Assembly: GCA_001695595.3 (NCBI GenBank)
Contig: MBPM02000088.1
Span: 62,001 to 126,000 of the forward strand
DNA length: 64,000 bases
Reading direction: 5' to 3'
Origin: Plasmopara viticola
Taxonomy: Eukaryota; Oomycota; Peronosporomycetes; Peronosporales; Peronosporaceae
Made by a program: the position numbers and the translations under genes. Within the stretch, counting starts at the first letter, position 1. Each line of letters opens with the position of its first letter. Of the stretch, positions 24,001 through 38,030 are shown piece by piece. Below the pieces are notes generated by a model. That model was not told where the DNA came from. It saw only the letters and a program-made list of their open reading frames with translations, and made no database searches.

Positions 24001-27000
24001 GATACACAAGGTGAAACACTTCTCAAACCAACACAATTATTAAGTTGGCGTCGCTGGTTGTTGACAGTCCGGGGTGAAAAGAAATCATAACACCACAATA
24101 ATGTGCGTGCCCGGATTATGTGGAGACTTGAATGTTTTTCACGAGCAGAAGGTGTCGATCAAGCTGTTGAAAGTGGCGACTCTCTTTCCAAAACAAGATC
24201 TCCAGAGACGACGTTAAAATAAGCAAAATTTGCGAATCAGAGGATCGCTGAGAAGCTGTAGAATGTGAAGGGTCTTCTCAAAAAAATAACTTGGCCTCTT
24301 TCAAGGTAAAATAAATAGCGGTACAAGGTGTTTTTCCTCAACGAGAGATCTTTAAGTGATAAAAGTAGTAAATCTTATCTGATATCGCTCCACCAACGCA
24401 TAATATTGTCTGGGACGAAGCCGAGACGTCTCGCAAAAAGTTCAAGCAGACTCATGTAAGTGCGTCATAGGCAAACAGTGGCTAGAAGACTCATACCTCC
24501 TGAAAAGGCCGAGTTCATTTGTGAAGAGCCAGATGATAAAGAGCCTACATCCACAGACACACGTATTGATGGCCGAATCATCAAATATTTTCAAGATAGC
24601 AGATTTGACTAACTTTGTCAAATGTATATAGCGGATGTCAAATAAACTGTTCTTTATCCTAGGCAAGGGGACCAAGTCGAGAGGGTAGTCATTTAACGGC
24701 ATTTGCAGTTGCATCGCCAGGACTAAGCATACCGTCTGACCGTTTATAGTGTAAACTTAGCCGGTCAAACTTATAACGCGCTACGATTACTTTCTGGTCT
24801 CGAACTAGAAGAATAGTCAATCAAAAATTGCTTACATAAGCCCACGCACTTGAGATGTATTCAGAGATGAAAATGTTTAGACTAGAACGCGTGTTTCTTT
24901 TTTACCAATAGTTTACATTTCCTATCATCGTTCTCTCTTAATTTGGCGCACAGTTGTATTCGGCCAAGACTCCTTCTTGTTTGGTATATGGTTGGAATAG
25001 TCAAACTAACATAGAGATGACATTACATCTTGGAAGCACTAGACGATGAATCTGCTGCCCATGCAGATAACAATACCGTAATCAACGGCAGTACTAGTAC
25101 GCATATACTTCAGTATCTTAGCTACCATAATATGCAAACCAAGACCTAGCAGATCAGCAGATCCATATTTAAAGCTTTATGTCATCAATGCGTGTGATCG
25201 GGCTCACCGTATTAAAGAAGGACAAAGCGTTAGATCTAGTACACATGTACATGAGCCTTGCTGGGTAAGATAAATGGCAATTCGATTTACGGCTCGGCTT
25301 ACTATCGTGAAGACCTTATATTATCTTTCCCTATTTCATAACTTCAGGCTGGTGCAAGACGGCTCAGATCGACCAGTTCTGGTGAAGGCGGTCAGATAAA
25401 TCTCGATTTAGTTCGCTCACCTGTGGGCATAAGCAAAATGTTAATTTAAAAGAAGATCGCTCATGTGAGACCTCCGAACACTGTACGAGACACAACTCCA
25501 CCAGACACAGAGATCTGATTTGTTTCGTTAACTGATTTGAGAACATGCAGTATCATCTAGAGTAAAGCGATGTGGCTTATGTAGTAGGTAGGCTGTCATA
25601 CAAAGGTGGAGAAAGAAGGACCCGCGATTTGGCTGCGGGCTAAGAGTAAAAGAGAATGCATTCATTGTGTTCTAGATCGACAGTGTTAATTCAGCCAAGT
25701 TTTTCATAGAGCGGGGTGGATGAGTTTAAGTAGATTAAACAAGATATACCAGCTATGACTCGAAGACAACATTAGAAAGCAGATTAGTATAACGACTACT
25801 GGAAGACGATGAAAAGCAAGTGCGCATTCAGTTTAGCCTTCTTACATCAGCTGAGAATAAGTGTGGCCCGGGGCTATAGCTCTAGCACGAAAAATTGATC
25901 GTAAGCGATTAATTAACATAATCGGATAAGGACAGAAACGTCTAAATCTTTTTGTAATTGTCGTCTAAAGATGGCAAGTGGTAGGGTCTTGGAGTGCTGC
26001 GTCCGATAAAACATCAAATGGTTGCAAGAACGAGCTAAACCTTGAGCCCGAGTTGCAATTAGGCTGATCGAAAGGGGCATTCATCCATCGCGCTTAATTC
26101 AACTTAGCAGGCTTGTTTACTGTAATTGAGGTAAATCGAAGCAATGTTTGTGAGGAGTGAGCGCTAAATTTATTTGCTCACGCAGACATTAAATAATCGA
26201 GGACAGTCTAAAAGCAAGCGTGTCCCGCAGATCATGAGGTGTAGACCTTGAATCGATGGCCGTCTCGAATCTGCACTATCTGCTCGTTATGCTGCTGAAA
26301 AATGGCATTCACTAGGAGATTCCCCAAATTTGCGATGTATATGTGTGCGTATGTTACTGAACACGGTAACGCTGGTGCCTAGTCCAACCCAGTCAATTAA
26401 ATAAATGAGGTCAGCTTGTAAATGTTTAATTTGATCATGACGCAAGGTATATCTTGAAGCCAGAAGATCAAATGGCCACAGCTACGTCTTTTTGGGGCTA
26501 TATTGTGAGACTCAAAGGAGTAAAACACCATCTTATGCAGACAATCTACCCCCGCATATCCAACTCCTCAAAACGTCTCTAACCTCTGTACATCAGGAAT
26601 GGCTTGGCCGTTCTTTGCAGGGATGACTTGTACTGTTAATTTGTAATTTCGATTGATACTGCAAGGCACCGCTAAGTTGCCATAAGGAACGTTTCTTGAA
26701 ATTGCCGTTTCGCGAGTAGTTGGGTCTCCAATCATTGGAGCTAATTGCGAATATTCGTTGACATTTTACCATCAAGAATTTTCAAATCGCGATAGTAAAC
26801 ACGACCAGCTTCGTTACCTGAGCCTTTCTCTGGTATAAGCTTTGACTTTGCTGGTACTCCGCCACGTTGACCCGTGTGTTTGTCAGCTGTCACAACATCA
26901 GGTCACAACGACTCTGGTGGAAGGTCCCTCGTAGAGACATTTATGGCTTATCAACTCTTGGCTGGATCTCCTGACCCCGGCGTTTATTTTGGTCCATACG

Positions 27001-28018
27001 CAAAGCATCTATAGAAGGTCTTATCTCCGTTGAACCGATCCGGAACAATTTCATTAAGAGCGTAAGAAGCTACAACTAGGAATTGATCAAATTGGGGGAG
27101 ATTAGCGAAGTGCCTCTTAGATTGAAATGAAATGGCCAGAGATTGATGAAACAACTGTCGTAAATAGACGAGGCTTTGAGCCTGACGTCTATCGATTTAT
27201 ATATGACGTGCAGACAGGCGACGGTTGTGCGATAAGATCAACAGCTGACTTGATAAAAAGGACGTGATATTGAAAACACTTGCTGGCAAGATCGGTGGCT
27301 TATATGCTGTTTGTGGGTACAAAGAAATATTATCACTCAGTGAGATGATTGATGTCGTGACTAGATCGCTTGGGGGTTGTCATTTCAAGTCGTAGTTTTA
27401 AAATTTGGATAATTTGCCTGACCTATCCCACGTAAAATTAAAAACCAGCGGATTTTGGCCGCCAGGTCGGTAATTCCACCAAACCTCTTCACCTTTAATA
27501 TTGCAAGAGCTTGATCGCAAGGCACATTTGTACGGGCTAAAAGAGACTTAATCAGCTACGTCGCTTAATCATGTCTTACTCTCGTATTCAATAAGTAGCG
27601 ACTTATAACGCTATTAGGTCATTCGCGATCTACCAGTCCGTGGAGCAAGATAGCCGTGTCCATTTAAAGTAACTTTACTCGGACTCACTACATAAAAATT
27701 TCAAAGGCGACAACTCATTCACTGAGATTCGAAAATTGGTAATGAAGAGCAGATATTAACATTAGAATACCTTTTGAGCCGCGCAAAGGCACACGATGTA
27801 TCGGAGGCCAAACAAGTTTTCGGCACCATGCACTACGCACACAAAGAATGTTTGCCATTAAGACTTGATTTTTTGTCTCCACACGTTGCCGGCGTTAGAG
27901 TTGCCTAGAGAATTTGTGGTACTTTACACCACATTTCGAGAGGCTTGCATCGATTCAAAACTGTAAAGATGATGAGATTGCGGAAATTGCAAAATTTAAC
28001 TGTTTCTGGCATTAGAAG

Positions 28019-28085
28019 GGATCAAGCATTAGAAAGAATAAAGGCCACCCGAAGGCCTAAATTGCACACACAAACCCGATTAAAC
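28019..28085. repeat. diverged direct repeat of about 23,765-23,830
   Basis: Both places contain a gatc(a/g)agcattagaaa start and a cctaaattgcacac-type end, separated by a similar spacer. Some weaker resemblance may continue downstream (caaaacg... / caaaacc...). This suggests two degenerate copies of part of a retroelement, but no protein domain was recognised. Confidence 0.4.
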
Positions 28086-29210
28086 GGTAGCGGACAAAAC
28101 GCCGCCTGAAGACTTTTTACATAGCTAAAACGTTTCCATCAATACAATGCCAAATGAACCAGACAACAGACTGAAGTCCAGCCAACAGGTTGAAGTCGAG
28201 AGCCGGGTTCATTATGTCAACCGGTACACCCGTAGAAAGGCAACACTGTCATACGACCATTTCTCTAAGAGTCGGCAATTTGTGGTATTTGGTTCACGGG
28301 AGCCGCTCGACCACAGCGCATATTTTGGCATTACTGTTAAATGTAGCTTAAGCGAGTGAAACATTAAGCACAATACGACACTAAGTCAAGCGGCATTACA
28401 TGAATAATGTGCTTTAAAGTAATTTATGACACTTCGCCCCGGATGATATAAATCATCCGTAAATTCGAATTAGTAATTTTGCGATCTGGGATCTTTCCCG
28501 TTATAAAAGCAAAGCTACAAACATTTTATTCCGACATTGCACGACGTAGATGAGACAACTAGTCTCTTGATTTTGTCGACGGACTAACATAATTTGCTGC
28601 ATTGACTATATAGCTTTCCAGCACTTATTGCTCAAGCTTCTCGATACACGTCTATCTCCTTGGGTCGTTATACTTCCATAAAGAGATTGATAAAAAACGA
28701 GTGTAAGTCTAAAAAGAATCAAAGGGTACACAAGTAATGTTCCGCTTGGAAGCGAATTGTACACGCATCATTAAACCCTACAGCCCATATTTCACTATAG
28801 GTTCAAGATATCATAACGGCGATTACAATGAAATAATATAACTAACGAAGGTGCTCAAGTCTTTGATGAGATAGTAGCAATAGCTTCTGGAGGCTGCTTT
28901 ACCCGACGTCGTAGACACATTTTGCATTGACATGGCGCAACGGTCATGCTGGAAGCTTGTTGCTGACTCCCCCTCCACAAATATCGCACCGTCCTGTTTG
29001 TATCCTGTGTTAATGGCTGCGATCTTAACATCCAATCTCTGTTACAAAGCATAAGTGTCTACTCGTCTCATAAATTATTCCATGAATTGACAACTCTTTG
29101 AAATATTCGTCAGCTCTTTGAGTAAATTACGATGTAATCACCCATGCATAGAGTACTCACGGGCTGCCAATCATAAATCCTTGCTTTTTGACATTGTGCA
29201 ATGTGGAGAT

Positions 29211-29294
29211 ATGCATACAATTAGGACTTCGCTTCAAATATCAAGAATTCTGATGCATACAATTCGGACTTCGCTTTAAATATCAAGACTCCTG
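29211..29294. repeat. 42-bp tandem duplication
   Basis: Two adjacent 42-base units, 29,211-29,252 and 29,253-29,294, each begin atgcatacaatt and contain ggacttcgct and aaatatcaaga. They differ at only a few positions, so the duplication is relatively young compared with the surrounding decay. Confidence 0.85.
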
Positions 29295-32200
29295 ACCTGC
29301 GTAGGTCGGGTCCAAGTGATGGCAAAATGGATATTTATTTGAGCTTTTAGTCGGACGTGCTCAAAGCTAATGCGCAGTTCTAAATTACGAGGAGTGTGCA
29401 TACACGATGCTTATGCTCTCTATTGTACTAAGTGAAATGCTTTTGCTGTGGAAAGGATCTCCGAGGATACTAAATGCAAGACGAAGCTTAAGCGACAGCT
29501 AATTCAAGATCATGTTGCTGATTCGCTGCATGCGCCTTTCTATGTCGTAGACTTCCCCTTCATCATAGTCGCTAACACAGCTGTCCGCTTCTATCAGAGT
29601 ATCTTTGAATTTTGGAGCTGATAACAACTTTAGCAAAAGGTTTTAACGAAACCTTGCCGGAATATTATGGCACTGTCGCGTACAAGACTTTAAAGCCAGG
29701 GGCTTGTATAAAAGAAACGAATACGGAAAGACACAAGAGTTTGTCGCTTACAAAGTCCTTCTAGACCAATGCTTGAGTGAAGACTTGGTCAAAAAGAACA
29801 ACTATTTTCCTGAGAGCAACGCTTAATCATCGCATCTGATCACCTTAGCTGCTACTCAACATTCCCTACGCTACCATATTTTTAATGACGCTCTACGTAA
29901 ATGATACTGCAATATATATTGTACAAAATTTGCTTGAAACAGACCACCACTGAATTGTAAATACTTAAAATGATGTTAACTCCGGCTGAAATGTTTTTCA
30001 CCTGTCTGTACAATGCAAATTTCGGAAAGAGGACCCCACCGTTCTGTAAGGTGCAATAGCTAATTCATATTTTGATGCATGGTGTTTTAAGCTGATGGTG
30101 ACATAGCATGTATAGATTGAAAAACTCGTCATGGTGCTAGCCCTTCTTCTCGACTAATTGCAATGCAATATCGTGGATCGTGACAATATTTGAGTCAATG
30201 CAGATACGAATTTGAGCCATATATGAATATCGCGCAAACATGTACATGCAATATAGAATGCATAACTTGCTTCTGCTCAGACAGCAAAAGGTGCAAAATA
30301 GAATCATACCAAAATTCGAGAAAAAGTTTCTATATTGACGATGTTGCTGTGACATTACGTTCAATACATTTTTTAAATCTTTGAGGCGCACAGAATATAC
30401 CTTCCCGAAAAAAATGCTTTAAAGCTATAAAGAACAATGCACATTAGCGCTGCCGCGTGGAGAAAGCTCATGCAATCATAATGCTACCCCAAGGCCATTA
30501 TTTTTTTATTTCTGAAAACACAAATAATTGTTGACTATAAATTCGTGTCAGGCTGGACAAGTTTAAACCGCACGGACCGAGACTGCACAATCGTGTACTC
30601 AAGTTATGTAAACATAGTCAAGTTTTTCTCGTCAAAGTTGTTAACTTTTGGCGTTTTTTGGAAATGTAATAGTAACACTCAGACCCATCAAAGCTTGTTT
30701 CAGCTTTTCATAAGGCGCCGCGAGAATCCCAACCTTAAGTGCAGACTTAAATGTGCTCTCAGAGGTGTGGCCAACAGTTGCAATTGGACCCCGTTTTGGA
30801 GCAGGGTGGACATTTGGAGGATTTTTGCCAAAAACAACTTTAAATGTCATGGATATGATAAAATGCTTACTCGGGTGCGCAAGATCAAGTATCGAGCGCT
30901 GTTATGAAGCGAGTTCTACCATAGTGCAACGTACAAGCAGAAAGCCGCAACATTTAAAAAATGACAGCTACTTTTGATTTCCGATTATAACGACCCTCGG
31001 GCAATTTTGCCGGAGTTGTTCCAACGACTCTTACGAAATTTTGAAGCGTAAATGTACCACAAGTTAAACTGTGCCCGCGATAGCACCTCTTCGTTTCATA
31101 TCTGATCTAGACATTCAAGAATCACCGAAGAGAGCCACTTTTTCTCAATAATACGTCGAAAGAAAATCGCAATCGCCTTGGCTTTACGCGACACCTTCTA
31201 CGCAACCAAGTGTAAACGCTTGCATTTTCTCTTGATCTCAATGGTCAAACCACGACTCTTTCCGGGCGACTCCGATCCTTGCAGAGGTGCTAAATTACTT
31301 TGGCTTGGTGAAGTATAGAGTATGGGCGCCACAGCAGAAGCGACGGTTGCGTGTCTTAAAGCGACAATATCGGAATGCATCGGAAAGTTTTTTTCCTTCG
31401 GAGTGAGCTCCAAGCATGGTAAACCGCTTATAGCACAAAGACTCGGCCTTATAGAAAAAGGTATAGGAGTTGAGCACTATCAGCTGCCGTATGACTACTC
31501 ACGCTCACCTTAATAGTACGTCAAGCAAGGCGGGAACGCTTAGGACTCATGTGAGGCTTGATATCACGAACATTCTGATACTGCAAAAGACGCCAATATG
31601 AGAGGCTGGGTTTGTCGACATCTTCTTCGAAAGGTCAATGACGTAGGTCGACCAATGCCTTTCTGATATAGGAAACTTTTCGGACAAAATTTTAAGAAAG
31701 GCGTATCTTCTTGAGCGATAAATTCTTTTGCACTTCATACCATCTAGTCATAACATTCAGCATTTCTCTCCCGTGTTGATCAGAAAGTACTACTATATTT
31801 ATCTAATATATTTCTAACCTTGCTCTACTGATCATGCTCACCCGACAATATGCAAAGTCAAGAAAGCTATACAAATAAAAGACTCAAATTATGGACCTGG
31901 CGTAAGAGTCTGCTTCAACAATTCTTAAAAAGCATTTGTGCTTCTAAGAGCTAGCAAAGCTTTTTTTCTTAGCCTATTGGCAAATCACTTTAATGCATGA
32001 ACCGCTCTGTTGAAATCTAACCTTATTATTGATACATTGTCGGTTCATGACTGTGAAAACTCAGCGCAGTGTGGCTTCAAGCACACAATCGGTAATCTCA
32101 ACCCAATCATCCGTTTGAAAATGGTCAGCTGTTAACACTAGCAAGCAAAAATCGTATATCAGCACTTGTTGAATGAAGTGGACTATCGTGCAACACGGAA

Positions 32201-34221
32201 GCCCATGTCTTCGTAAATTATGTGGTCTTACTGATCGCTCTTCAGTGATGCTTGATGAAAGGGCGCCAATTACATCAACTAATCCAGGCGGGTCACGATC
32301 ACCATTACCACAAATTTCTATCCAGTCAAAGACAAAGTCGATGCTTATAGACTCTTAACAGCCCGTTTATTGTAAGTATTGCAATTACCAAATGCTAATT
32401 TGGTAGCAAATTCGCTACCCACGGACAAATTTAATTCGAGGTAGAGAAAATGCACTAAGTGACCGCTTATCGGATCATGATTTTTTTCCGAAAAACATAT
32501 CGTACTATAGGTCTCGGTCACGTGCAATAACAACTCAGACCAAATTGACTTGATCCACCCTAAAGTAGATCAGACCGTCAGCCTACTCATGACGATGCAA
32601 CAGCAAGGGGCTGATACTCAAGTATGGCACCTTTGTCTTAAACTTAAATAGTTTTTGCGCAAATCGCTTTAGATTTGCAATACATTTTTATGACTGACGG
32701 TATTAATCGCCAATAAAGCTAGTAGCCCTCCGTGTATTAGCGGACTCAGAGTATGATCTGCGCGAAAGCGCCAGCATGCACAATTAAACATACTATCTAG
32801 CAATAGAAGGCTATGCTAAACGAGAAGCTCATATCATCCGCAGGCGTGTTCCAGGCTAAGATAAGCAAAGACGTATGTAAGGTACACAGAGACTAATTGT
32901 ATGTACTAAAAAATGCACATTGCTTGAGAATCGTTTTAGAGACGGAAGTCATGTTTTGTAAAGATAAATACCGCCGTGATGTTAAGCAGTTATGGGGCCT
33001 ACGCAGAGCCCAATTTAAATTGTCACTTAGGCATGACCTACATTACAAACGAATCGAATTTGCGTAAGTGACAAGCCTGACCGGCAATTTGCAAAGATAC
33101 AGTGCCGGCTTGCAAAACCTTTGTTCGATCAATTAAGAAAACTAAATGAATAGTACAGCTCCAGAATGTGTTTGTTAGCATCAAGAAAAAGCTTCAGTGG
33201 TTAACTAATTTGGCTTTGCCGGATAAGACAACGCATTCTGAATTATGTGATTGGCTCCGTTCTACAAGGACAAGTCAGCTCGCTTCAGGCCAGGCACGTT
33301 TAAGATTCCCAAATGAAGTTATGTCAACCATGACAAAACAATTTTGTCATGACGTATACACTGGTGAGGTTTCGAGTGTATATTCTGCGGTCTAAGCCCT
33401 CTGCAGTCGACTCAGAACACGCATCATGCGGGACACGTGTTTACGCCCAGTCGTTTCAGCAAATAAAAGTTGGAATCCTCTTTACTTAACACCAATTTTC
33501 TATGTTCAAGATCCCAAACGGTAAAGTGGCGACTTAGCCTATACTAGTAATTAGCTGAATAGTGGCGCCCACACGTTAAATAACGTGTTTCTCAACATGT
33601 CCGAGGGCGGTTGGTATGATGCCTTTCATTTCGTAAGTCATTATCACCGAATCGAATGGGGGTGTTGGATAAATCTGTCACGCGGCCAGTACGCCTAAAT
33701 TCATGCTACAAAAGTGGTAGTTGATATTACGAGGGCTCGTTGACACCCCGAAGACATGAAATTATCCCATATATTAACATCGGTATGAACTTAGTCATTT
33801 CAAACATGCTTCGGGGAACGTAGCTAAGCCTATTTAAGCTGTCTGAACCAGAACGGCTATGGAGAAGTATATCGACAAAATGTATGCTGGGCGAATGGCC
33901 GTAATTGTAAAAGCAGCTATGCGATCAGCGCCATGCCAATCTTCTATTTAGACGAAGAAAGTGGCAATGTGCTCGCAGATAACGAGTAACCCATTGTATA
34001 TGCCTGGCACAAGATCGCCTCACTATTCTATGAAGCTGCTGGCTGTATTTGCAGTCTACTATTGATGCTATAGTATTGGCTATTTTGTCCCCCGTCGTGT
34101 GTGATGATTGGCTTTTATTTTTTCCTACAGCATCTTTTGAATTTTTTTTTATTTCGCATTCTTTATGATACAATGCCGTCTTGGCCAATGATATAGTTCG
34201 TATTATCCAAACGACTCAAGA

Positions 34222-36180
34222 ATGAGCACACCAGCAGATGTTCCCCCGGCCACTGAAGACGCAACAACTTCTATCAGCAAGAACGAGCTAAAGCGTCGGC
34301 TTAAAGCGGAAAAAGCGGCAAAAGCGAAAGCGGAAAAGGCTGCGAAAAAGGCCGCCGAGGTTGCGGTCAATCCCACGAAAGCAGCGATCATCGACGACGA
34401 GGAGCTCGATCCCACCGCGTATTTCGCCAACCGTGAGAAAACGCTCGTTGAGCTCGAAAAGCAAGGAATCAATCCATATCCCCACAAGTTTCATGTGTCC
34501 ACGTCGCTTCCCGAGTTTCACGCCGAGTTTGGAGACTCGGAAGCCGGTAGCCACCTCTCGGACGTCATTGTGTCGGTGGCTGGCCGCCTGCATAGCAAGC
34601 GCGCATCCGGCTCGAAGCTCGTTTTCTATGACTTGCGAGCCGATGGAAAGAAGCTGCAGATCATGTCGGATGTAGGCACTTATGAAAGTGCTGAGGCTTT
34701 TGGCCACATTCATAGTATACTACGACGTGGTGACATCGTGGGCGTCAAGGGCCATCCCGGCAAGTCGAAGAAGGGTGAGCTGTCGATCTTTCCACAGCAA
34801 ATTGTACTGCTTTCTCCATGCATGCACATGCTGCCCAAGAACCACGCTGGTCTCACGTTGCAACAGGATACGCGGTACCGCCAGCGGTACTTGGACCTGA
34901 TTATGAATGACGATTCGCGTGAAGTGTTTCAGACACGAGCCAAGATCATTAACTTCATTCGTCGTTTTTTGGATGATAATCGTTTTCTAGAAGTCGAGAC
35001 TCCTATGATGAACATGATTGTGGGTGGTGCGACGGCCAAGCCGTTTGTGACGTATCACAACGACCTGCACATGAATCTCTTCATGCGTGTAGCCCCCGAG
35101 CTGTATCTCAAGCAGCTCATTATTGGTGGACTCGACCGTGTCTATGAGATTGGACGACAATTTCGTAACGAAGGCATTGATTTGACTCATAACCCTGAGT
35201 TCACGAGTTGTGAGTTTTACATGGCATATGCTGACTACAATGACCTCATGATCATGACGGAAAAACTGTTTTCGGAGATGGTCAAGGAAATTACGGGAAG
35301 TTATTCAATTACGATTCAAAAGGAGCCGGATGAGGATCCCGTCACGATTGATTTCACGCCGCCATTTAAGCGCGTGAGCATGGTCTCGGCTGTTGAAGAG
35401 GCCACGGGCGTCCAGATCCCCATCGATGAGCCGGAGAAATGTCAAGGAATACTCGAGCAGCTCGTCACCAAGTATGAGCTCGAGTGTGCTCCACCTCGCT
35501 CAATCGCACGTCTCCTTGACAAGCTGGTAGGCCACTTTATCGAGGACAACAAGGCTTATTGGACAAAACCATTTTTCATCATGGACCAGCCCGTGTACAA
35601 CTCGCCGCTGGCCAAGTACCATCGCGAGAAAGCTGCGCTCACGGAGCGTTTTGAGCTGTTTCTGGCTGGTGCTGAGATTTGCAATGCTTATACCGAGCTG
35701 AACAATCCAAAGGTACAGCGCGAGCGATTCATTGAGCAAATGAAGCAGGCTGCAGCTGGTGACGACGAGGCCCAGCCACACGACGAATCATTTTGCACGG
35801 CCATGGAGTACGGTTTGCCCCCAACGGCCGGCTGGGGATGTGGGATTGACCGAATTACGATGTTTTTGTCGAATCGCTTTAACATTAAGGAAGTGCTGCT
35901 TTTCCCTGCCATGAAACCAGACGAACAGGCTGCTCCAGTTTCGTCAACTAGTAACTCGGCCGCGCTTATCTCCACCACGGGCTCAGTAGCCTTGGACGTG
36001 CTGGAGAATCGGTTGGCGGCCTCGACATTTGTGAATGGATCGGCTCCGTCGAAGGAAGACTCGGCGGCGTTTGAGCGTGTCAAGGTTGTCGGGAAGGACA
36101 TTCTTAAAAAGTACCCAAACGTCGAAAAATGGCTGGACTTCGTCACTGCGTTTCCAAACGAACTGCGTGCCAAGTGGTAG
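34222..36180 (+). CDS. KARS: lysyl-tRNA synthetase (class II), cytosolic type, 652 aa
   Basis: It charges tRNA-Lys with lysine using ATP. The intronless frame starts at ATG 34,222. A Lys/Ala-rich N-terminal helix (about 19-55, [20 protein letters not shown]) is typical of eukaryotic enzymes and aids tRNA binding. It is followed by an OB-fold anticodon-binding domain (about 114-200) and the class II catalytic core (about 235-565). Visible motifs are motif 2 in [20 protein letters not shown] (308-327) and motif 3 in GWGCGIDRI (537-545). No mitochondrial presequence is obvious. The frame continues about 85 residues past the usual end (LLFPAMKP, 559-566), with a low-complexity linker and then a tail containing [15 protein letters not shown]. 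This tail is not part of the standard enzyme. The gene is the first of the dense block, and SEC63 starts 197 bases downstream on the same strand. Confidence 0.97.
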   Translation: MSTPADVPPATEDATTSISKNELKRRLKAEKAAKAKAEKAAKKAAEVAVNPTKAAIIDDEELDPTAYFANREKTLVELEKQGINPYPHKFHVSTSLPEFHAEFGDSEAGSHLSDVIVSVAGRLHSKRASGSKLVFYDLRADGKKLQIMSDVGTYESAEAFGHIHSILRRGDIVGVKGHPGKSKKGELSIFPQQIVLLSPCMHMLPKNHAGLTLQQDTRYRQRYLDLIMNDDSREVFQTRAKIINFIRRFLDDNRFLEVETPMMNMIVGGATAKPFVTYHNDLHMNLFMRVAPELYLKQLIIGGLDRVYEIGRQFRNEGIDLTHNPEFTSCEFYMAYADYNDLMIMTEKLFSEMVKEITGSYSITIQKEPDEDPVTIDFTPPFKRVSMVSAVEEATGVQIPIDEPEKCQGILEQLVTKYELECAPPRSIARLLDKLVGHFIEDNKAYWTKPFFIMDQPVYNSPLAKYHREKAALTERFELFLAGAEICNAYTELNNPKVQRERFIEQMKQAAAGDDEAQPHDESFCTAMEYGLPPTAGWGCGIDRITMFLSNRFNIKEVLLFPAMKPDEQAAPVSSTSNSAALISTTGSVALDVLENRLAASTFVNGSAPSKEDSAAFERVKVVGKDILKKYPNVEKWLDFVTAFPNELRAKW

Positions 36181-36377
36181 AACAACGCGACGGATCATTA
36201 TCATGCCGTTTACGATGATAGTCAGGGTGTGATGTCAACTATTCTACCAATCACGAAGCGATTACTTTTCGGTGTTTTGTTGTTGTTTACTAATTTTGAG
36301 GAATTTGTCCTACCAGATGAAATTAATATTTTAAATGTCATAAAAAGCGAAAAGATCATAATACGTGGCAGTCAACA

Positions 36378-38030
36378 ATGGCGGAGGAGCTCTTGTCCGA
36401 GTCCGATGGCGCCTTCTACGCGTTCGCGGGGGTCATGCTTGCGCTGTACGTGTTGCCCGCCACAATCTTTACAATCTACTGTGCTATTCGCGTTCCCAAA
36501 AAACTGCGCTCGATTGGTTTTGCACTGCATCTCGCTGTGCTCACTGTCGCCTGCGGTCTCCTGTGGCGCTGTCTCTCGGCCTTGCAAAGCGTTGACACGT
36601 CGGGCGTGTTTGATCCGTACGAGATTCTCGGTGTGAGTGAATCGACGTCCATTATCAAGATTAAAAAGGCGTTTCGTGCGCTGGGACGGCAGCTACATCC
36701 TGACAAAAACCTCGATAATCCACTGGCCGCTGCCCAGTTTGCGCGCCTCACCAAGGCATATGAGGCACTTACGGATCCAAAAGGCATCGAAAATTATCGC
36801 CGATATGGTCACCCTGACGGACCGCAGTCCATGCTCATGGGGGTCGCTTTTTCTTCCATGTTAAGCGGCAGCAACGGCAGCTCCGTGTTTGCGGTTGCGT
36901 ATTTTGGCCTGATGTTTGCGACTCTTGCGTATTTCTTGTATTGGATGCAAAAGCGAGCAGGTCGCCGAGACCGCACGCGCGTCTCGCGTGCTACTCACGC
37001 AAGCTTTGTAGAAGCTCTAACCGACAAGATGAGTATGCACGACATTATAGAATTGCTCCTGTCTTGTGATGAAATGGCTGGGGCTGCAGCAGGGATCTTG
37101 GACGACGCACTAAACGAGGCGCAGCTTCGTGCCAAGACCCACGACAAATTTGCAAAAAAGATGGAGGCGACAAAAGCACTACCAAGTGAAGTCATCACTC
37201 GCATTCGCAAACACGCGAACCCTGTGGCTCGTGAGAACATGCTGGCGCTGTACCAATATTTGCGTCGAGACAAGTTGCGTAACGTGTCGCGTCCGTCGTG
37301 GGTAGATCAGCGGTTTCAAAAGGTGTTGCTGGAGTTGCCGTTCCTAGTGGACATCTTTGCGACAATGGCAGCCGAACAACTCATGAAGCGTGCCTATCCT
37401 GCAATTCCGCTGCTGCGTGCTCTGTCTCTGCAATCCAGCATTGCACAAGGAAGCTTTGTGCCGGATGAGGCCGCCCTGCGTGATCAAAAGGAACGTGTTG
37501 CGGCTGGGGGAGGTCAATTGCCCAAACTGCAGTTGCAAGACACGACGGTGGCTGTCTTGGATGAGGCAAGTATTCAACCGGGAGACTGGCTAACGCTGCA
37601 GACAACGTTGCAGCGTCACCATCTGAAGGAAGATGAAAAGGCGCCTCTAGCTACTACCCTTTATGATCACGTTGATCCGAAGAGCCCATTCCGGAAGGAG
37701 CATGTGTGGTTCCTCGTTACGGATAAGAATACTGGGCGTCTTTATTCGGCTTGGAAGGTAAGCGTCTGTCTTTTTAAACTCATGCGCGCTTGTCTAACGG
37801 GTTTTACTCAAAGTGTGTGGATCTCTCCCAACAAGTCGTTCAGAAACAAGGCTTTCTGGGTCCAGAAACTCCTGGTACACTTCTGACTTTGCTAACTTTT
37901 AGCATTTAGTTTTTAATCGTGGGCACTACTGTATGCAGGCAAGTATGAGCTCGAGGTGCGTGCGGAGTGTCCGGCATATCTTGGCGTGCAGACGAAAGTC
38001 ACTTTGTCTGTTGTTGTGGAGAACCGCTAG
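36378..38030 (+). CDS. SEC63: Sec63-like ER translocation J-domain protein, 510 aa
   Basis: Sec63 works with the Sec61 channel and recruits lumenal BiP during protein import into the ER. The model is 36,378-37,757, 37,814-37,874 and 37,939-38,030, with introns of 56 and 64 nt (GTAAGC...AG; GTACAC...CTAAC...AG). It gives 510 residues and joins FLGPETPG to KYELEV in frame. Three membrane segments lie at about 12-34, 45-67 and 169-190. The J-domain sits between segments two and three (about 79-145) with its HPD triad at 107-109, the Sec63 topology that places J in the lumen. A Sec63/Brl-type region follows. Without splicing the frame runs to 37,886 and ends in unrelated residues. The Asp/Glu-rich tail seen in many Sec63 proteins is absent. 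Confidence 0.92.

Larger units (their letters stand above)
21091..34221. other. long gene-poor region
   Basis: About 13 kb without a supportable gene. The longest frame (22,557-23,036, 159 codons) and others (30,545-30,907; 33,925-34,188) have no recognisable domain, overlap competing frames, and use A+T-rich irregular codons. The content is probably decayed mobile elements. Two weak repeats were seen: related 60-70-base segments near 23,765 and 28,019, and a tandem pair at 29,211-29,294. The last 30 bases are the 5' leader of the lysyl-tRNA synthetase gene. Confidence 0.5.

Noticed and set aside
31547..31738. Shared 15-mer tcgctcaagaagata with the Crinkler 3' end
   Set aside because: The surrounding sequence does not align to the Crinkler end in frame, and 15 bases alone is too little.
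1..34221. RXLR-type effector genes
   Set aside because: I looked for a signal peptide followed by RXLR and an acidic EER motif in open frames on both strands and found none.
34203..34487. Ala/Phe-rich minus-strand frame over the synthetase start
   Set aside because: It is a shadow of the Lys/Ala-rich N-terminal helix of lysyl-tRNA synthetase.
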